Source: Clostridia bacterium
GTDB taxonomy: Bacteria > Bacillota_A > Clostridia > TANB77 > CAG-508
Length of the DNA stretch: 8,014 nucleotides
Assembly: GCA_017621295.1 (NCBI GenBank)
Contig: JAGATI010000207.1
Span: 1-8,014 of the forward strand
Direction: 5' to 3'
Numbering within the stretch: the stretch's first letter is position 1; each line of letters begins with the position of its first letter. Below, in pieces: positions 1 through 6,398 of this stretch. The notes below the pieces were generated by a model that did no database searches, was not told the DNA's origin, and saw nothing but the letters and a program-made list of their open reading frames with translations. A program made the translations under genes and the position numbers.

Positions 1-650
1 GCTGCTACCACTATTGTATTTAGCTCTTCAATATTTTCTATATCATTCATTATTTCTTCTTGTTCATTAAACTTATCAAAAACATATATTACATCATTAT
101 CACTACTAATGTATTTTTTTAATTCAAGTATTTCTAAATCAAATCCAAAGCCATTCTTTAACTCATATAATCTTTCATCTGCATCATCTATTACTACAAT
201 AACCCCTAACTTCTCATTTAAAATTAAACTTGTTATCATATCATCAATATTTCTATATGTTGTTTTTTTCATATAATTATCAATTGATATTTTTTCATTC
301 TCTAAGTAACCTATTATTTCTTCTTTTATTTTTATAAAAGAATCCTTATAATTTAAAAAGAAATTCATTATTTGAGGAGCAATATGAGTTTTTATACTAT
401 GGTTTCTAACTTCATTTTCAACCAAATATAGTCTAGGATTGCTTTCTATTGTAAAATCCAACAAATATCCATCAGGAATAGTTCCTTCATATTTCCTATT
501 AGGTTTCAATAATGCTTTTATATCAATATATATTGTTTTCTCCCCAAATATACTTTTTGCATTTTTAACTACATCTCTCTCAAATAAAGTTTCATTATCC
601 TCAAAACTATATTCAATATACTCTTTATTTTCATGTATAATATATTTCAA
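1..650 (-). CDS. Uncharacterised protein, probable PD-(D/E)XK-like N-terminal domain (C-terminus beyond left edge)
   Basis: A minus-strand frame stays open from 716 to the window edge, giving 216 visible residues from the chosen start. No in-frame ATG occurs before residue 95. I place the start at TTG (648-650) because AGGAGA lies 6 nt upstream (657-662) and the promoter at 685-713 would put the transcript start near 678. After the start come an acidic helix (about residues 17-36, ending in an IFG motif), IPDGYLLDF (D60, D65), RLYLVENEV (E78, E80) and a conserved-looking stretch HSIKTHIAPQIMNFF (84-98). The D followed by a beta-strand with ExE resembles PD-(D/E)XK nuclease-like cores, although the usual ExK lysine is not present. 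Residues 100-216 are helical and acidic, with VIVVIDDADE. The fold call is inference, and I cannot name a substrate or pathway. It could instead be a non-catalytic relative of such nucleases. Confidence 0.7.
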   Translation of the reverse strand, partial: MKYIIHENKEYIEYSFEDNETLFERDVVKNAKSIFGEKTIYIDIKALLKPNRKYEGTIPDGYLLDFTIESNPRLYLVENEVRNHSIKTHIAPQIMNFFLNYKDSFIKIKEEIIGYLENEKISIDNYMKKTTYRNIDDMITSLILNEKLGVIVVIDDADERLYELKNGFGFDLEILELKKYISSDNDVIYVFDKFNEQEEIMNDIENIEELNTIVVA

Positions 651-656
651 ACTTGT

Positions 657-662
657 TCTCCT
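657..662 (-). promoter_or_regulatory. Ribosome binding site deciding a TTG start
   Basis: On the minus strand AGGAGA ends 6 nt before the TTG at 648-650. No comparable motif precedes the upstream GTG (663-665) or TTG (711-713), so this site decides the start of the left-edge gene. Confidence 0.65.
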
Positions 663-684
663 CACTTTAATAATACTTTCATAT

Positions 685-713
685 TTTATATCACAGATAT
701 ACTTTTTTCTCAA
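685..713 (-). promoter_or_regulatory. Sigma-A-type promoter of the left-edge gene
   Basis: On the minus strand TTGAGA (708-713) and TATAAA (685-690) are separated by exactly 17 nt, and a TG dinucleotide one base before the -10 makes it an extended -10. The predicted transcript start is near 678, leaving about 28 nt of leader before the TTG codon. The adjacent Nudix gene ends at 766, so the left-edge gene need not depend on it for transcription. Confidence 0.65.
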
Positions 714-765
714 TAATTATTATAGAAATTTATTAAATTCCTACAAACCTCAGAATTATCTATAC

Positions 766-1152
766 TCACATATTCTCTATAACATTCCTAAACAGCTCTC
801 TACAATTATCATACGTAATTCTTTCTAAAGCCTCTCTAAAATCTAACAATTCTATCCCATCTATTTCACATTCTTGAGTCTTTATCTTTCCACCAACTTT
901 TCTTGCAACAAAATATACAATTTCTTTCATATTTCCTTTATCTGTAACATATCTCATTGTATATCTTTTATTCTCTTCAACCTCTACGTCTATATTAGTT
1001 TCCTCTTTTACTTCCCTAATTGCTGTTTCCACCTCTGTTTCATCAGACTCAATATGCCCTTTTGGAAATCCCCAATGACCTTTTGTCTGCCTAACCAATA
1101 AAACCTTTCCATCTTCTATAATAATACATCCACATGATTTTTCGTACTCCAT
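766..1152 (-). CDS. Nudix hydrolase, small Ap4A-hydrolase-like form
   Basis: The 128-residue product is one Nudix domain, a Mg2+-dependent hydrolase fold acting on nucleoside diphosphates linked to another group (X). It opens with a strand, CGCIIIEDGKVLLVRQ (about 7-22), then HWGFPKGH, as in diadenosine-polyphosphate hydrolase-like members. The Nudix box spans residues 32-54 (G32, E38, R46, E47, E50, E51); N53 replaces the usual glycine. The WGFPKGHIE context suggests a dinucleoside polyphosphate or (d)NTP substrate, but that is inference. Start ATG 1150-1152 is preceded by AAGGGAG (1160-1166) with good spacing. No convincing promoter was found between it and the terminator at 1284-1322. It is cytosolic: no signal peptide or membrane segment. 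It is followed by a separately promoted gene on the same strand, with no obvious terminator between. Confidence 0.9.
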   Translation of the reverse strand: MEYEKSCGCIIIEDGKVLLVRQTKGHWGFPKGHIESDETEVETAIREVKEETNIDVEVEENKRYTMRYVTDKGNMKEIVYFVARKVGGKIKTQECEIDGIELLDFREALERITYDNCRELFRNVIENM

Positions 1153-1283
1153 TTATTCTCTCCCTTCTTTATTTAGTTTCATAATTTATCTTTAATAGCA
1201 GTCATTTTTTTATTAGATATATCCATCTTTAATTATTTAAATCCATACAAATTTATACTTTAAGTTTATCATTATATAACTAA

Positions 1284-1322
1284 GTAAAAAGCTGATTACA
1301 AAATTTATAACCAGCTTTTTAC
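1284..1322 (-). terminator. Hairpin terminator after the AIM24-family gene
   Basis: Eleven-base perfect arms (1284-1294 and 1312-1322, GTAAAAAGCTG and its complement) extend to about 14 pairs with one mismatch. They lie 9 nt after the TAG of the AIM24-family gene. Read on the minus strand the second arm carries the run TTTTT. Because the arms hold A5 and T5, the structure could work in both directions. Confidence 0.65.
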
Positions 1323-1331
1323 ATTTTCTCT

Positions 1332-2009
1332 CTATTTCTTAGGCATTAACCCCAATATTCTTCCCGCAAAATCCCCAAAATTTTGTGATTGTATAATAAC
1401 TCTACCAGGACCAACTAATTTTGTTAAGAATAATCCTTCTCCACCTAAAAATATATTTCCTAATCCTTTTATTGTTTCAATCTCATATGAAACTGTACTT
1501 TCAAAACCAACTACATTACCTGTATCTACTTTTAATACTTCACCTGGAGCTAAAACTCTTTCTACAGGATCTCCATCTACTTCTAAAAATAGCATTCCAT
1601 TACCTGTAGCTTTTTGTAATATAAAACCTTCTCCACCAAATAAACCTGCTGTAAATCTCTTTGTAAATGCTATTTGTATATCAACACCTGGTTCTGCACA
1701 TAAAAATGCATTTTTTTGTATTGTAAAACCATTATTTTCTCCTACATTAATTGGTACAATATCACCTGGCACAGTAGTTGCAAAAGCTACTTTTGCTCCA
1801 TCTACACCTGCTGTATATGTATTCATAAAAATAGATTCTCCTGTAAACATTCTTCCAAGGCTTTTCATTACTCCACCTCTTGCATTAGTTGTCATATTAA
1901 CACCTTCTGTTTGCCAAGACATTCCTCCTCTTTGTGAATACATTGATTCTCCTCTATTTAGAGTAACTTCTACTACTGGTACTGTTTTTCCAATTATTTC
2001 ATATCTCAT
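1332..2009 (-). CDS. AIM24 / TIGR00266-family protein
   Basis: The 225-residue product is rich in glycine and beta-strand and matches the bacterial AIM24 (formerly DUF124, TIGR00266) family in length and texture. Features seen: an N-terminal strand VVEVTLNRGESMYSQRGGMSW (15-35); a middle MKSLGRMFTGESIFMNTY (48-65), the family's typical LGR-x-FTGES; two glycine-rich turns, GLFGGEGFILQK and IFLGGEGLFLTKLVGPG; and a terminal FAGRILGLMP. No enzymatic motif is visible. Bacterial members have no settled function; the eukaryotic namesake is a mitochondrial inner-membrane-associated protein. No signal peptide or transmembrane helix is present, so it is probably cytosolic. The ATG at 2007-2009 is preceded by GAGGGGG (2019-2025), 9 nt away. 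It appears monocistronic, with a promoter at 2092-2120 and a terminator at 1284-1322. Confidence 0.88.
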   Translation of the reverse strand: MRYEIIGKTVPVVEVTLNRGESMYSQRGGMSWQTEGVNMTTNARGGVMKSLGRMFTGESIFMNTYTAGVDGAKVAFATTVPGDIVPINVGENNGFTIQKNAFLCAEPGVDIQIAFTKRFTAGLFGGEGFILQKATGNGMLFLEVDGDPVERVLAPGEVLKVDTGNVVGFESTVSYEIETIKGLGNIFLGGEGLFLTKLVGPGRVIIQSQNFGDFAGRILGLMPKK

Positions 2010-2057
2010 CTTTATTTTCCCCCTCTTTTTTCTTATATTTGTTAAATATTATTATGT

Positions 2058-2089
2058 AATATATAGCATTATAATTAGTGCTATATATT
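2058..2089. repeat. 11-bp palindrome at the AIM24-gene transcript start
   Basis: Perfect 11-nt arms (2058-2068 and 2079-2089, AATATATAGCA and complement) enclose a 10-nt loop. The arm nearest the promoter overlaps the predicted transcription start (about 2085). It could be an operator or a 5' stabilising hairpin in the leader of the AIM24-family mRNA. Chance pairing is also possible in such A/T-rich DNA, though the GC pairs in the arms argue for function. Confidence 0.45.
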
Positions 2090-2091
2090 TA

Positions 2092-2120
2092 TATATAACA
2101 TTAATAATTTAGTATTTCAA
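2092..2120 (-). promoter_or_regulatory. Sigma-A-type promoter of the AIM24-family gene
   Basis: On the minus strand TTGAAA (2115-2120) is followed after 17 nt by TATATA (2092-2097), with TG one base before the -10 (extended -10). The predicted start is near 2085, giving a leader of about 75 nt that begins inside the 2058-2089 palindrome. Confidence 0.55.
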
Positions 2121-2147
2121 TATTTGTGTAAAAAATCACTATTTATT

Positions 2148-2396
2148 TGTTACAGGTTAATGGTTTTTAAGTTAATATTTAACAGATAGAGCCAATAGTC
2201 CGGCTTTAGGTAGTCTTATATATTATAATAAAAAACAGTTCTTCCAAGGCGCTTTAGCATATGCCAGATTCACATTTTAGAGACACACTATAAACAGATA
2301 CAGAAATGACGACTCAAGGTCAAAACTATTTTTTATTATAATATATAAGACTACCTAAAGCCTAATTATGAAATTTAAAACTATTAACCTGTAACA
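2148..2396. repeat. Nested long inverted-repeat element, MITE-like or structured RNA
   Basis: This lies in the 388-nt gene-free stretch between the AIM24-family gene and the methyltransferase. Outer arms 2148-2167 and 2377-2396 (start GTTACAGGTTAAT) pair over 20 positions with one G·T wobble. Inner arms 2202-2240 and 2324-2362 pair over 39 positions with a single mismatch (2236/2328). The inner arms begin GGCTTTAGGTAGTC and contain TATAAT in each direction. The spacers between outer and inner arms differ in length (34 versus 14 nt). The 83-nt core (2241-2323) is about 40% G+C, clearly above its surroundings, and encodes nothing beyond very short frames. A 20-nt part of the inner arm (2212-2231) recurs exactly at 7995-8014, so the element is dispersed. 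I see no transposase, and no clear target duplication beyond the repeats themselves. The right end lies 1 nt from the methyltransferase stop codon. Confidence 0.75.
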
Positions 2397-2397
2397 T

Positions 2398-3048
2398 TTA
2401 TTTTATCTTTTTAGCTAAAATTATATGCATATGCCAATGATGATTATTACCATTAACCATTTTGCCATCAAATTCCTTTTCTATTATATCACCTGTTTTC
2501 CCTTCTATCTCAAAATTTTCTAGCAACTTATAAATCTCATCTTTATTAAAAAAAGTCATTCCAGAGTTTTCTTTATTAAAATCATCATTTACACCAAATA
2601 AAGTAACAGCAATTCTACCTCCTATTTTTAATGAATTATCTATATTTTTCCACATTTCTTCAAATTTATCAGGAGAGCAAAAAGGCAAACTATTTATAGC
2701 TATAATTAAATCACTTTTTTCTTCTAACTTTAAATTTTCAAAACTCATCTTTACAATTTCTAGATTATCTTGCAATTCTTTTTTTAATTCTTGCTTTTTC
2801 TTATTAAATACATCTACTTCTTTATCAACTGCTATAACTTTCCAACCATTCTCTAATAAATATATAGCTTGATTTCCAGCACCACACCCCAAATCATATG
2901 CTATACCTTTAAACCTTTCAAATCTATTTACAGTTCCTTCTAGCCATACAGGAATTCTATAAACATTACTTGTCATCTCTTGAAAATTCATAAATGCTCT
3001 TTTACTTTGATTACAATTAGAACCTTTTACTTTATCAGCTTCATTCAT
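2398..3048 (-). CDS. Class I SAM-dependent methyltransferase
   Basis: The 216-residue product has a Rossmann methyltransferase core. Motif I is YDLGCGAGNQ (51-60), binding S-adenosylmethionine. The acidic end of strand 2 is VIAVDKE (D75), contacting the ribose. The motif IV region is DLIIAINSLPFC, followed by a helix and LKIGGRIAVTLFG. The C-terminal part ends in a strand with HHWHMHIILAKK. The LPFC…W…LFG…TFF…HWH pattern is shared by a family of small uncharacterised methyltransferases related to the TehB/UbiE group. The methyl acceptor cannot be told from sequence. ATG 3046-3048 has AAGGAG (3055-3060) 6 nt upstream, which favours it over the internal ATG at residue 20. A consensus promoter lies at 3131-3159. 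It is transcribed divergently from the Nudix–ASCH gene; whether they are functionally linked is unknown. Confidence 0.88.
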   Translation of the reverse strand: MNEADKVKGSNCNQSKRAFMNFQEMTSNVYRIPVWLEGTVNRFERFKGIAYDLGCGAGNQAIYLLENGWKVIAVDKEVDVFNKKKQELKKELQDNLEIVKMSFENLKLEEKSDLIIAINSLPFCSPDKFEEMWKNIDNSLKIGGRIAVTLFGVNDDFNKENSGMTFFNKDEIYKLLENFEIEGKTGDIIEKEFDGKMVNGNNHHWHMHIILAKKIK

Positions 3049-3130
3049 AATTTACTCCTTTTCGTATATCTTATTTTAATACTACTTAATTTAAATTTCA
3101 TCAACATCAATATTCAATGTTTTTAAAGTT

Positions 3131-3159
3131 ATTATATAAAAAAATAAAATTCATGTAAA
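3131..3159 (-). promoter_or_regulatory. Sigma-A-type promoter of the methyltransferase
   Basis: On the minus strand TTTACA (3154-3159) and a perfect TATAAT (3131-3136) are exactly 17 nt apart. The predicted start is near 3124, giving a leader of about 75 nt before the ATG at 3048. Confidence 0.7.
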
Positions 3160-3189
3160 CATTTTTATTATTCTTTTTTTACTTAAATA

Positions 3190-3218
3190 TTGGATTTTAT
3201 ATCATTTTGTATTATATT
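3190..3218 (+). promoter_or_regulatory. Promoter of the Nudix–ASCH gene
   Basis: TTGGAT (3190-3195) and TATATT (3213-3218) are separated by 17 nt on the plus strand. The start would fall near 3225, just ahead of the AAGGAGG at 3234-3240. The upstream ATG at 3207 lies inside this promoter, a further reason to start the protein at 3246. It is back-to-back with the methyltransferase promoter 30 nt away. Confidence 0.55.
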
Positions 3219-3245
3219 ATTAAATATAGTTATAAGGAGGTCAAC

Positions 3246-4064
3246 ATGGAAAAACGTGATTTATATGATATTAATAGAAATTTAACAGGAGAAACAATAT
3301 TCAAAGATGAAAAAATCCCAAAAGACAGATACATTTTAGTAGTTCTTGTATTTATTCAAAATTCAAAAGGAGAATTCTTAATTCAAAAAAGAAGTATTCA
3401 AAAAGATGGAAAATATGCTTCTACTGGCGGACATCCAAAAACATCCGAAAATAGCATTCAAGGTATGATTACAGAAATAAAAGAAGAAATTGGTTTAGAT
3501 GTTTCACCAGAAGAATTACAATTATTTTATTCTGACCGTGATGATGCCGACCAAGTATTCTTTGATTTGTATTATATGAAAAAGGATTTTGATATCCAAG
3601 GACTTGTTTTACAAAAAGAAGAAGTTGATTTCATAGAATGGGATTCTCTAGAAAAAATTTCTGAGTTACGCTCAAGAGGAAAATTTAAAAAAGAACATGC
3701 AGAAGCCTTCGATAGATTACTTCCTTTATTAAATAAACAAATTCATAGAATGAAATTATTAGAAAGACCTTTTAATAATATAAAAAATGGATCAAAAAAA
3801 GTTGAATTTAGACTATATGATGATAAACGTAAAAAATTAAAAGTTGGAGACTTAATAGAATTCTCAAAATTGCCCGAGCTTAAAGAAACATTTAAAGTAG
3901 AAATAACTAATCTATATAAAGCACCTACTTTTAAAGAACTATTTGAAAAACTTTATACAGATAAAATAGAAATTGAAAACAAAGTGAAAAGAATGTATGA
4001 AATATACTCCCCTGAAAAGGAAAAGCAATATGGCGTTTTAGGAATTGAAATAAAATTATTATAA
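3246..4064 (+). CDS. Nudix hydrolase (IDI-like) fused to a C-terminal ASCH domain
   Basis: The 272-residue product starts at ATG 3246, where AAGGAGG (3234-3240) sits 5 nt upstream; a longer frame from 3207 adds 13 residues and has no such site. Residues 1-160 form a Nudix domain of the isopentenyl-diphosphate-isomerase-like type: LYDINRNLTGET (6-17), KGEFLIQKRS, then the box 62-84 with G62, E68, E77, E80, E81 and G83. T76 occupies the position of the usual arginine (TEIKEEIGL for REUxEExGU). Residues about 166-272 look like an ASCH domain, a PUA-related fold linked to RNA or nucleotide binding: MKLLERPFNNIKNGSKKVE, FRLYDDKRKKLKVGD and a final YGVLGIEI. The substrate is unknown; the fusion suggests a modified nucleotide or RNA-linked compound (inference). 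Cytosolic and monocistronic, with its own promoter and terminator. Confidence 0.88.
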   Translation: MEKRDLYDINRNLTGETIFKDEKIPKDRYILVVLVFIQNSKGEFLIQKRSIQKDGKYASTGGHPKTSENSIQGMITEIKEEIGLDVSPEELQLFYSDRDDADQVFFDLYYMKKDFDIQGLVLQKEEVDFIEWDSLEKISELRSRGKFKKEHAEAFDRLLPLLNKQIHRMKLLERPFNNIKNGSKKVEFRLYDDKRKKLKVGDLIEFSKLPELKETFKVEITNLYKAPTFKELFEKLYTDKIEIENKVKRMYEIYSPEKEKQYGVLGIEIKLL

Positions 4065-4092
4065 TAAGCTACCACTATCTCTAATATTTCTA

Positions 4093-4140
4093 AACTTCCC
4101 TTACTTTGTATTACTCATAGTAAGGGAAGTTATTTTTATT
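4093..4140 (+). terminator. Intrinsic terminator of the Nudix–ASCH gene
   Basis: A 13-bp perfect stem (4093-4105 with 4119-4131, AACTTCCCTTACT and complement) and a 13-nt loop are followed by the T-rich tract 4133-4140, 28 nt after the stop codon. No T-tract follows on the other strand, so it serves the plus strand. Confidence 0.9.
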
Positions 4141-4148
4141 CATAATCA

Positions 4149-4228
4149 CTACACTATAAATCTATTATTTTCAACAATAACATTTGTAACTTCTTCAATT
4201 GTCAAATTTGATGTATCCCAAATATATC
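4149..4228 (-). pseudogene. Possible kinase C-terminal remnant downstream of hemW
   Basis: Directly after the hemW stop, in a different frame, the minus strand reads GYIWDTSNLTIEEVTNVIVE and six more residues before a TAG at 4149-4151. The DTSNLTIEEV pattern resembles the C-terminal strand–helix of P-loop nucleotide or small-molecule kinases, which often end in (I/V)DTSNLsxEEV. The frame has no own ATG or ribosome binding site and upstream runs only through hemW, so it would be a decayed tail left by a deletion. The match is short and from memory; chance is possible. Confidence 0.35.
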
Positions 4229-5365
4229 CTACACAAACTCCTCCCAAACCAAGTTTGCCAAATCTAAACCTTTATTAGTTAACTTTATACTATTTTCATC
4301 TATTTCAATTAGTTCATTTTCTACAAGTTTATTTAATTCCCTTCTAAAAAGATAAATTGGATTATCTATAAATTTATTTTTAAACTCTGTAATATTTACT
4401 CCATCTATTTTTCTTAATCCAAGTAACATATACTCTTTTTTACTAGAATCTATGTCTTGAATCTCATGAACTTCTTTATTTTTTTCAATCTGCTCTTTGC
4501 TTATATTATCTATATACTTTTCTAAATTTTCTGTATTGGAATATCTTATATGGTTAATATATGAGTGTGCACTAGCTCCAAATCCCAAATATTCTCTTTG
4601 ATTCCAGCAATTCATATTATGTTTAGATTCATATCCTTTTTTTGCAAAATTTGAAATTTCATAATGTATATAACCTTTACTTTTCAGCTGTTCTTTTACT
4701 CTCCAATACATCTTTCTTTCGAATTCTTCTTCTGGCAAAATTAACTTTCCTACACAAATATCTTTTGAGATTTTTGTTCCTTCTTCTACTATTAGAGAAT
4801 ATACTGATATATGTTCTGGTTTTAGATTAGTTATTGCTTCTATAGAATTATCAATATCATCTAAAGTTTGACCAGGAAGACCTATCATTAAATCTACATT
4901 AACATTTTCAAATCCTATATTTCTTGCAGTATTAAAACATTCTAGAAACTCTTCATATGTATGTATTCTTCCTAACATTTTAAGCAAGCTATTGTTTGCC
5001 GACTGTAGTCCCATACTTATTCTATTAATTCCTGATTCTTTATATATTTTCAATTTCTCTTCATTCACAGTTCCAGGATTTACTTCTATTGTTACTTCCA
5101 CTTCTTTATCTATAATAAAATTTTGTTTTATAGTATCTAAGATATCTCTAACTAATTTTCCGTCAATTACAGAAGGTGTTCCTCCTCCAATATAAATTGT
5201 ATCAATTATAAATCCATTTTTATCTGATTTATTTTCAATTTCCTTTTTTAAACATTCTATATATTCATCTATAAACTTTGTTTTATCACAAAATGAAACA
5301 AAATCACAATAAAAACATTTTTGCTTACAAAAAGGAATGTGTACATATATTCCTACTTTTCTCAT
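4229..5365 (-). CDS. hemW: Heme chaperone HemW (radical SAM, HemN-related)
   Basis: The 378-residue product has the length and domain order of HemW. The radical-SAM cluster motif CxxxCxxC is C13, C17 and C20 in IPFCKQKCFYCDF; GGGTPS (60-65) and EVNPGT contribute to SAM binding. ISMGLQS, DLMIGLPGQT and a HemN-type C-terminal domain (about 300-378, KEYMLLGLRKIDGVN) follow. HemW proteins bind heme and deliver it to acceptor proteins; they were long mis-annotated as coproporphyrinogen III oxidase (HemN). The ATG at 5363-5365 directly abuts the restored whiA stop (TAG 5366-5368). The only Shine–Dalgarno-like stretch (AGAGGA, 5379-5384) is 13 nt away, so translation is probably coupled to whiA. No separate promoter is apparent, so it is probably the last gene of the prmC–whiA–hemW unit. 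Confidence 0.93.
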   Translation of the reverse strand: MRKVGIYVHIPFCKQKCFYCDFVSFCDKTKFIDEYIECLKKEIENKSDKNGFIIDTIYIGGGTPSVIDGKLVRDILDTIKQNFIIDKEVEVTIEVNPGTVNEEKLKIYKESGINRISMGLQSANNSLLKMLGRIHTYEEFLECFNTARNIGFENVNVDLMIGLPGQTLDDIDNSIEAITNLKPEHISVYSLIVEEGTKISKDICVGKLILPEEEFERKMYWRVKEQLKSKGYIHYEISNFAKKGYESKHNMNCWNQREYLGFGASAHSYINHIRYSNTENLEKYIDNISKEQIEKNKEVHEIQDIDSSKKEYMLLGLRKIDGVNITEFKNKFIDNPIYLFRRELNKLVENELIEIDENSIKLTNKGLDLANLVWEEFV

Positions 5366-6287
5366 CTATACTTTATTATCCTCTTCTTTATTTTTTCTAA
5401 TTTCATCTGCAATTTCAGATATCGTTTTTAATCTATGGTTAACACCAGATTTCCCGGACTGGAACTTCTAACATATTTCCAAGCTCTATTAATGATGCTT
5501 CTGGATTCTTTAACCTGAGATTAGCTATTTCTTGCAAGTTCTTTGACAAATTCTTAAACTTATTTTTCTCTTTTATTAATTTAATATCTTCAATTTGCTT
5601 TAAACTTGCATTAATTATTTTATTTAAATTAGCTGTTTCACAATTTACTATTCTATTAACATTATTTCTCATATCCCTTACAACTCTTATTTCCTCAAAT
5701 TTCAAAACAGAACTGCTTGCACCTATAAAAGCTAATAAATTAGATATTGTTTCTCCCTCTTTACTATATAAAGAATAACAATGGCTCTTATTTAATATTT
5801 TACATTCAATTTCATATCCTTTTAAAATATCTGCTATATATTCAGCATTTTCTTTTAAGGAAAAAGCCATCTCTAAATGATATTTGTTTTCAGGATTATT
5901 AATAGATCCTCCTCCTAAAAAAGCACCTCTCACTATTGATTTTATGCATATTTCGTCTTCCAACTGTTTATTTACATATATATTATCTTTTAAAATTAGA
6001 TTTTCATCTTCTAAATTTACTATTTCCCCCAAATCTATTTTTTTTAAAGATATAGTATATATCTTTCCCTGAATATCAATTTCATGATTCATAATATTTA
6101 AATTACTAAGTAACTTACTAAAACGATTAATATTATACTCACTTTCTGTCGAGAATCTAATATTTTTCTTATCTATATTTATATTATTTGTTATTAAATA
6201 ACCAATTAACTCTGCTTTAACACTTTGTTTATCCTTAAGTGTTGAAAGCTTACTTAATTCTTCTTTTACATTTGAAGAAAAAGACAT
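5366..6287 (-). CDS. whiA: WhiA-family DNA-binding protein, +1 frameshift near 5456
   Basis: WhiA combines a LAGLIDADG homing-endonuclease-like domain, without nuclease activity, and a C-terminal helix-turn-helix. It controls sporulation in actinomycetes and influences division and chromosome segregation in Bacillus. Seen here: the opening MSFSSNVKEEL, VRGAFLGGGSINNPE (119-133), IGASSSVLKFEEIRVVRDMRN (188-208), NCETAN (215-220), and helix-turn-helix residues from about 246. The uninterrupted frame ends at 5439 (282 residues), where GNMLEVPV is followed by the non-conserved REIWC. Skipping one base near 5456 gives GKSGVNHRLKTISEIADEI and nine more residues to a TAG at 5366-5368, 306 residues in all and the normal family ending. 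ATG 6285-6287 has GAAGGTG (6294-6300) upstream. The extra base may be a real mutation or a sequence error; the conserved downstream frame argues for recent origin. Confidence 0.9.
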
Positions 6288-6315
6288 TTATTTCACCTTC
6301 TTTTTAAATTTGCCA

Positions 6316-6363
6316 TTAGGGACGGGGCATTTTGACAATATCTATACCATTTTCAAAATCTCC
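6316..6363. repeat. GC-rich REP-like arm with decayed hairpin
   Basis: TTAGGGACGGGGCATTTTGA (6316-6335) stands out as a G-rich island in very AT-rich DNA between prmC and whiA. ATTTTGA (6329-6335) pairs with TCAAAAT (6353-6359), and GGG/TCC just outside can pair imperfectly. The AGGGACGG start recalls REP-type palindromes seen in low-GC Bacillota and associated with Y1-transposase (IS200-like) genes. That link is from memory and inference; no transposase is present here. Confidence 0.4.
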
Positions 6364-6398
6364 ATGCTGTTACTCACTTTTCTTATTTTGTTATTTTA

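Noticed and set aside
439..828. Plus-strand frame of 129 codons
   Set aside because: It is antisense to the left-edge gene and to the end of the Nudix gene, rich in hydrophobic residues typical of reversed AT-rich coding DNA, and lacks a ribosome binding site.
874..1101. Plus-strand frame antisense to the Nudix hydrolase
   Set aside because: It lies entirely within a well-supported gene and shows no motif or ribosome binding site.
1421..1937. Two plus-strand frames antisense to the AIM24-family gene
   Set aside because: Low-complexity shadows of a recognised gene without initiation signals.
2241..2323. Short peptides within the inverted-repeat core
   Set aside because: The frames are under 20 codons and run into the arms; none has a ribosome binding site or recognisable similarity.
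2148..2396. Retron or CRISPR-like explanation for the inverted repeat
   Set aside because: No reverse transcriptase, no cas gene and no regularly spaced direct repeats are present.
3207..3245. Thirteen extra N-terminal codons for the Nudix–ASCH protein
   Set aside because: The upstream ATG overlaps the predicted promoter and lacks a Shine–Dalgarno, whereas AAGGAGG precedes the ATG at 3246.
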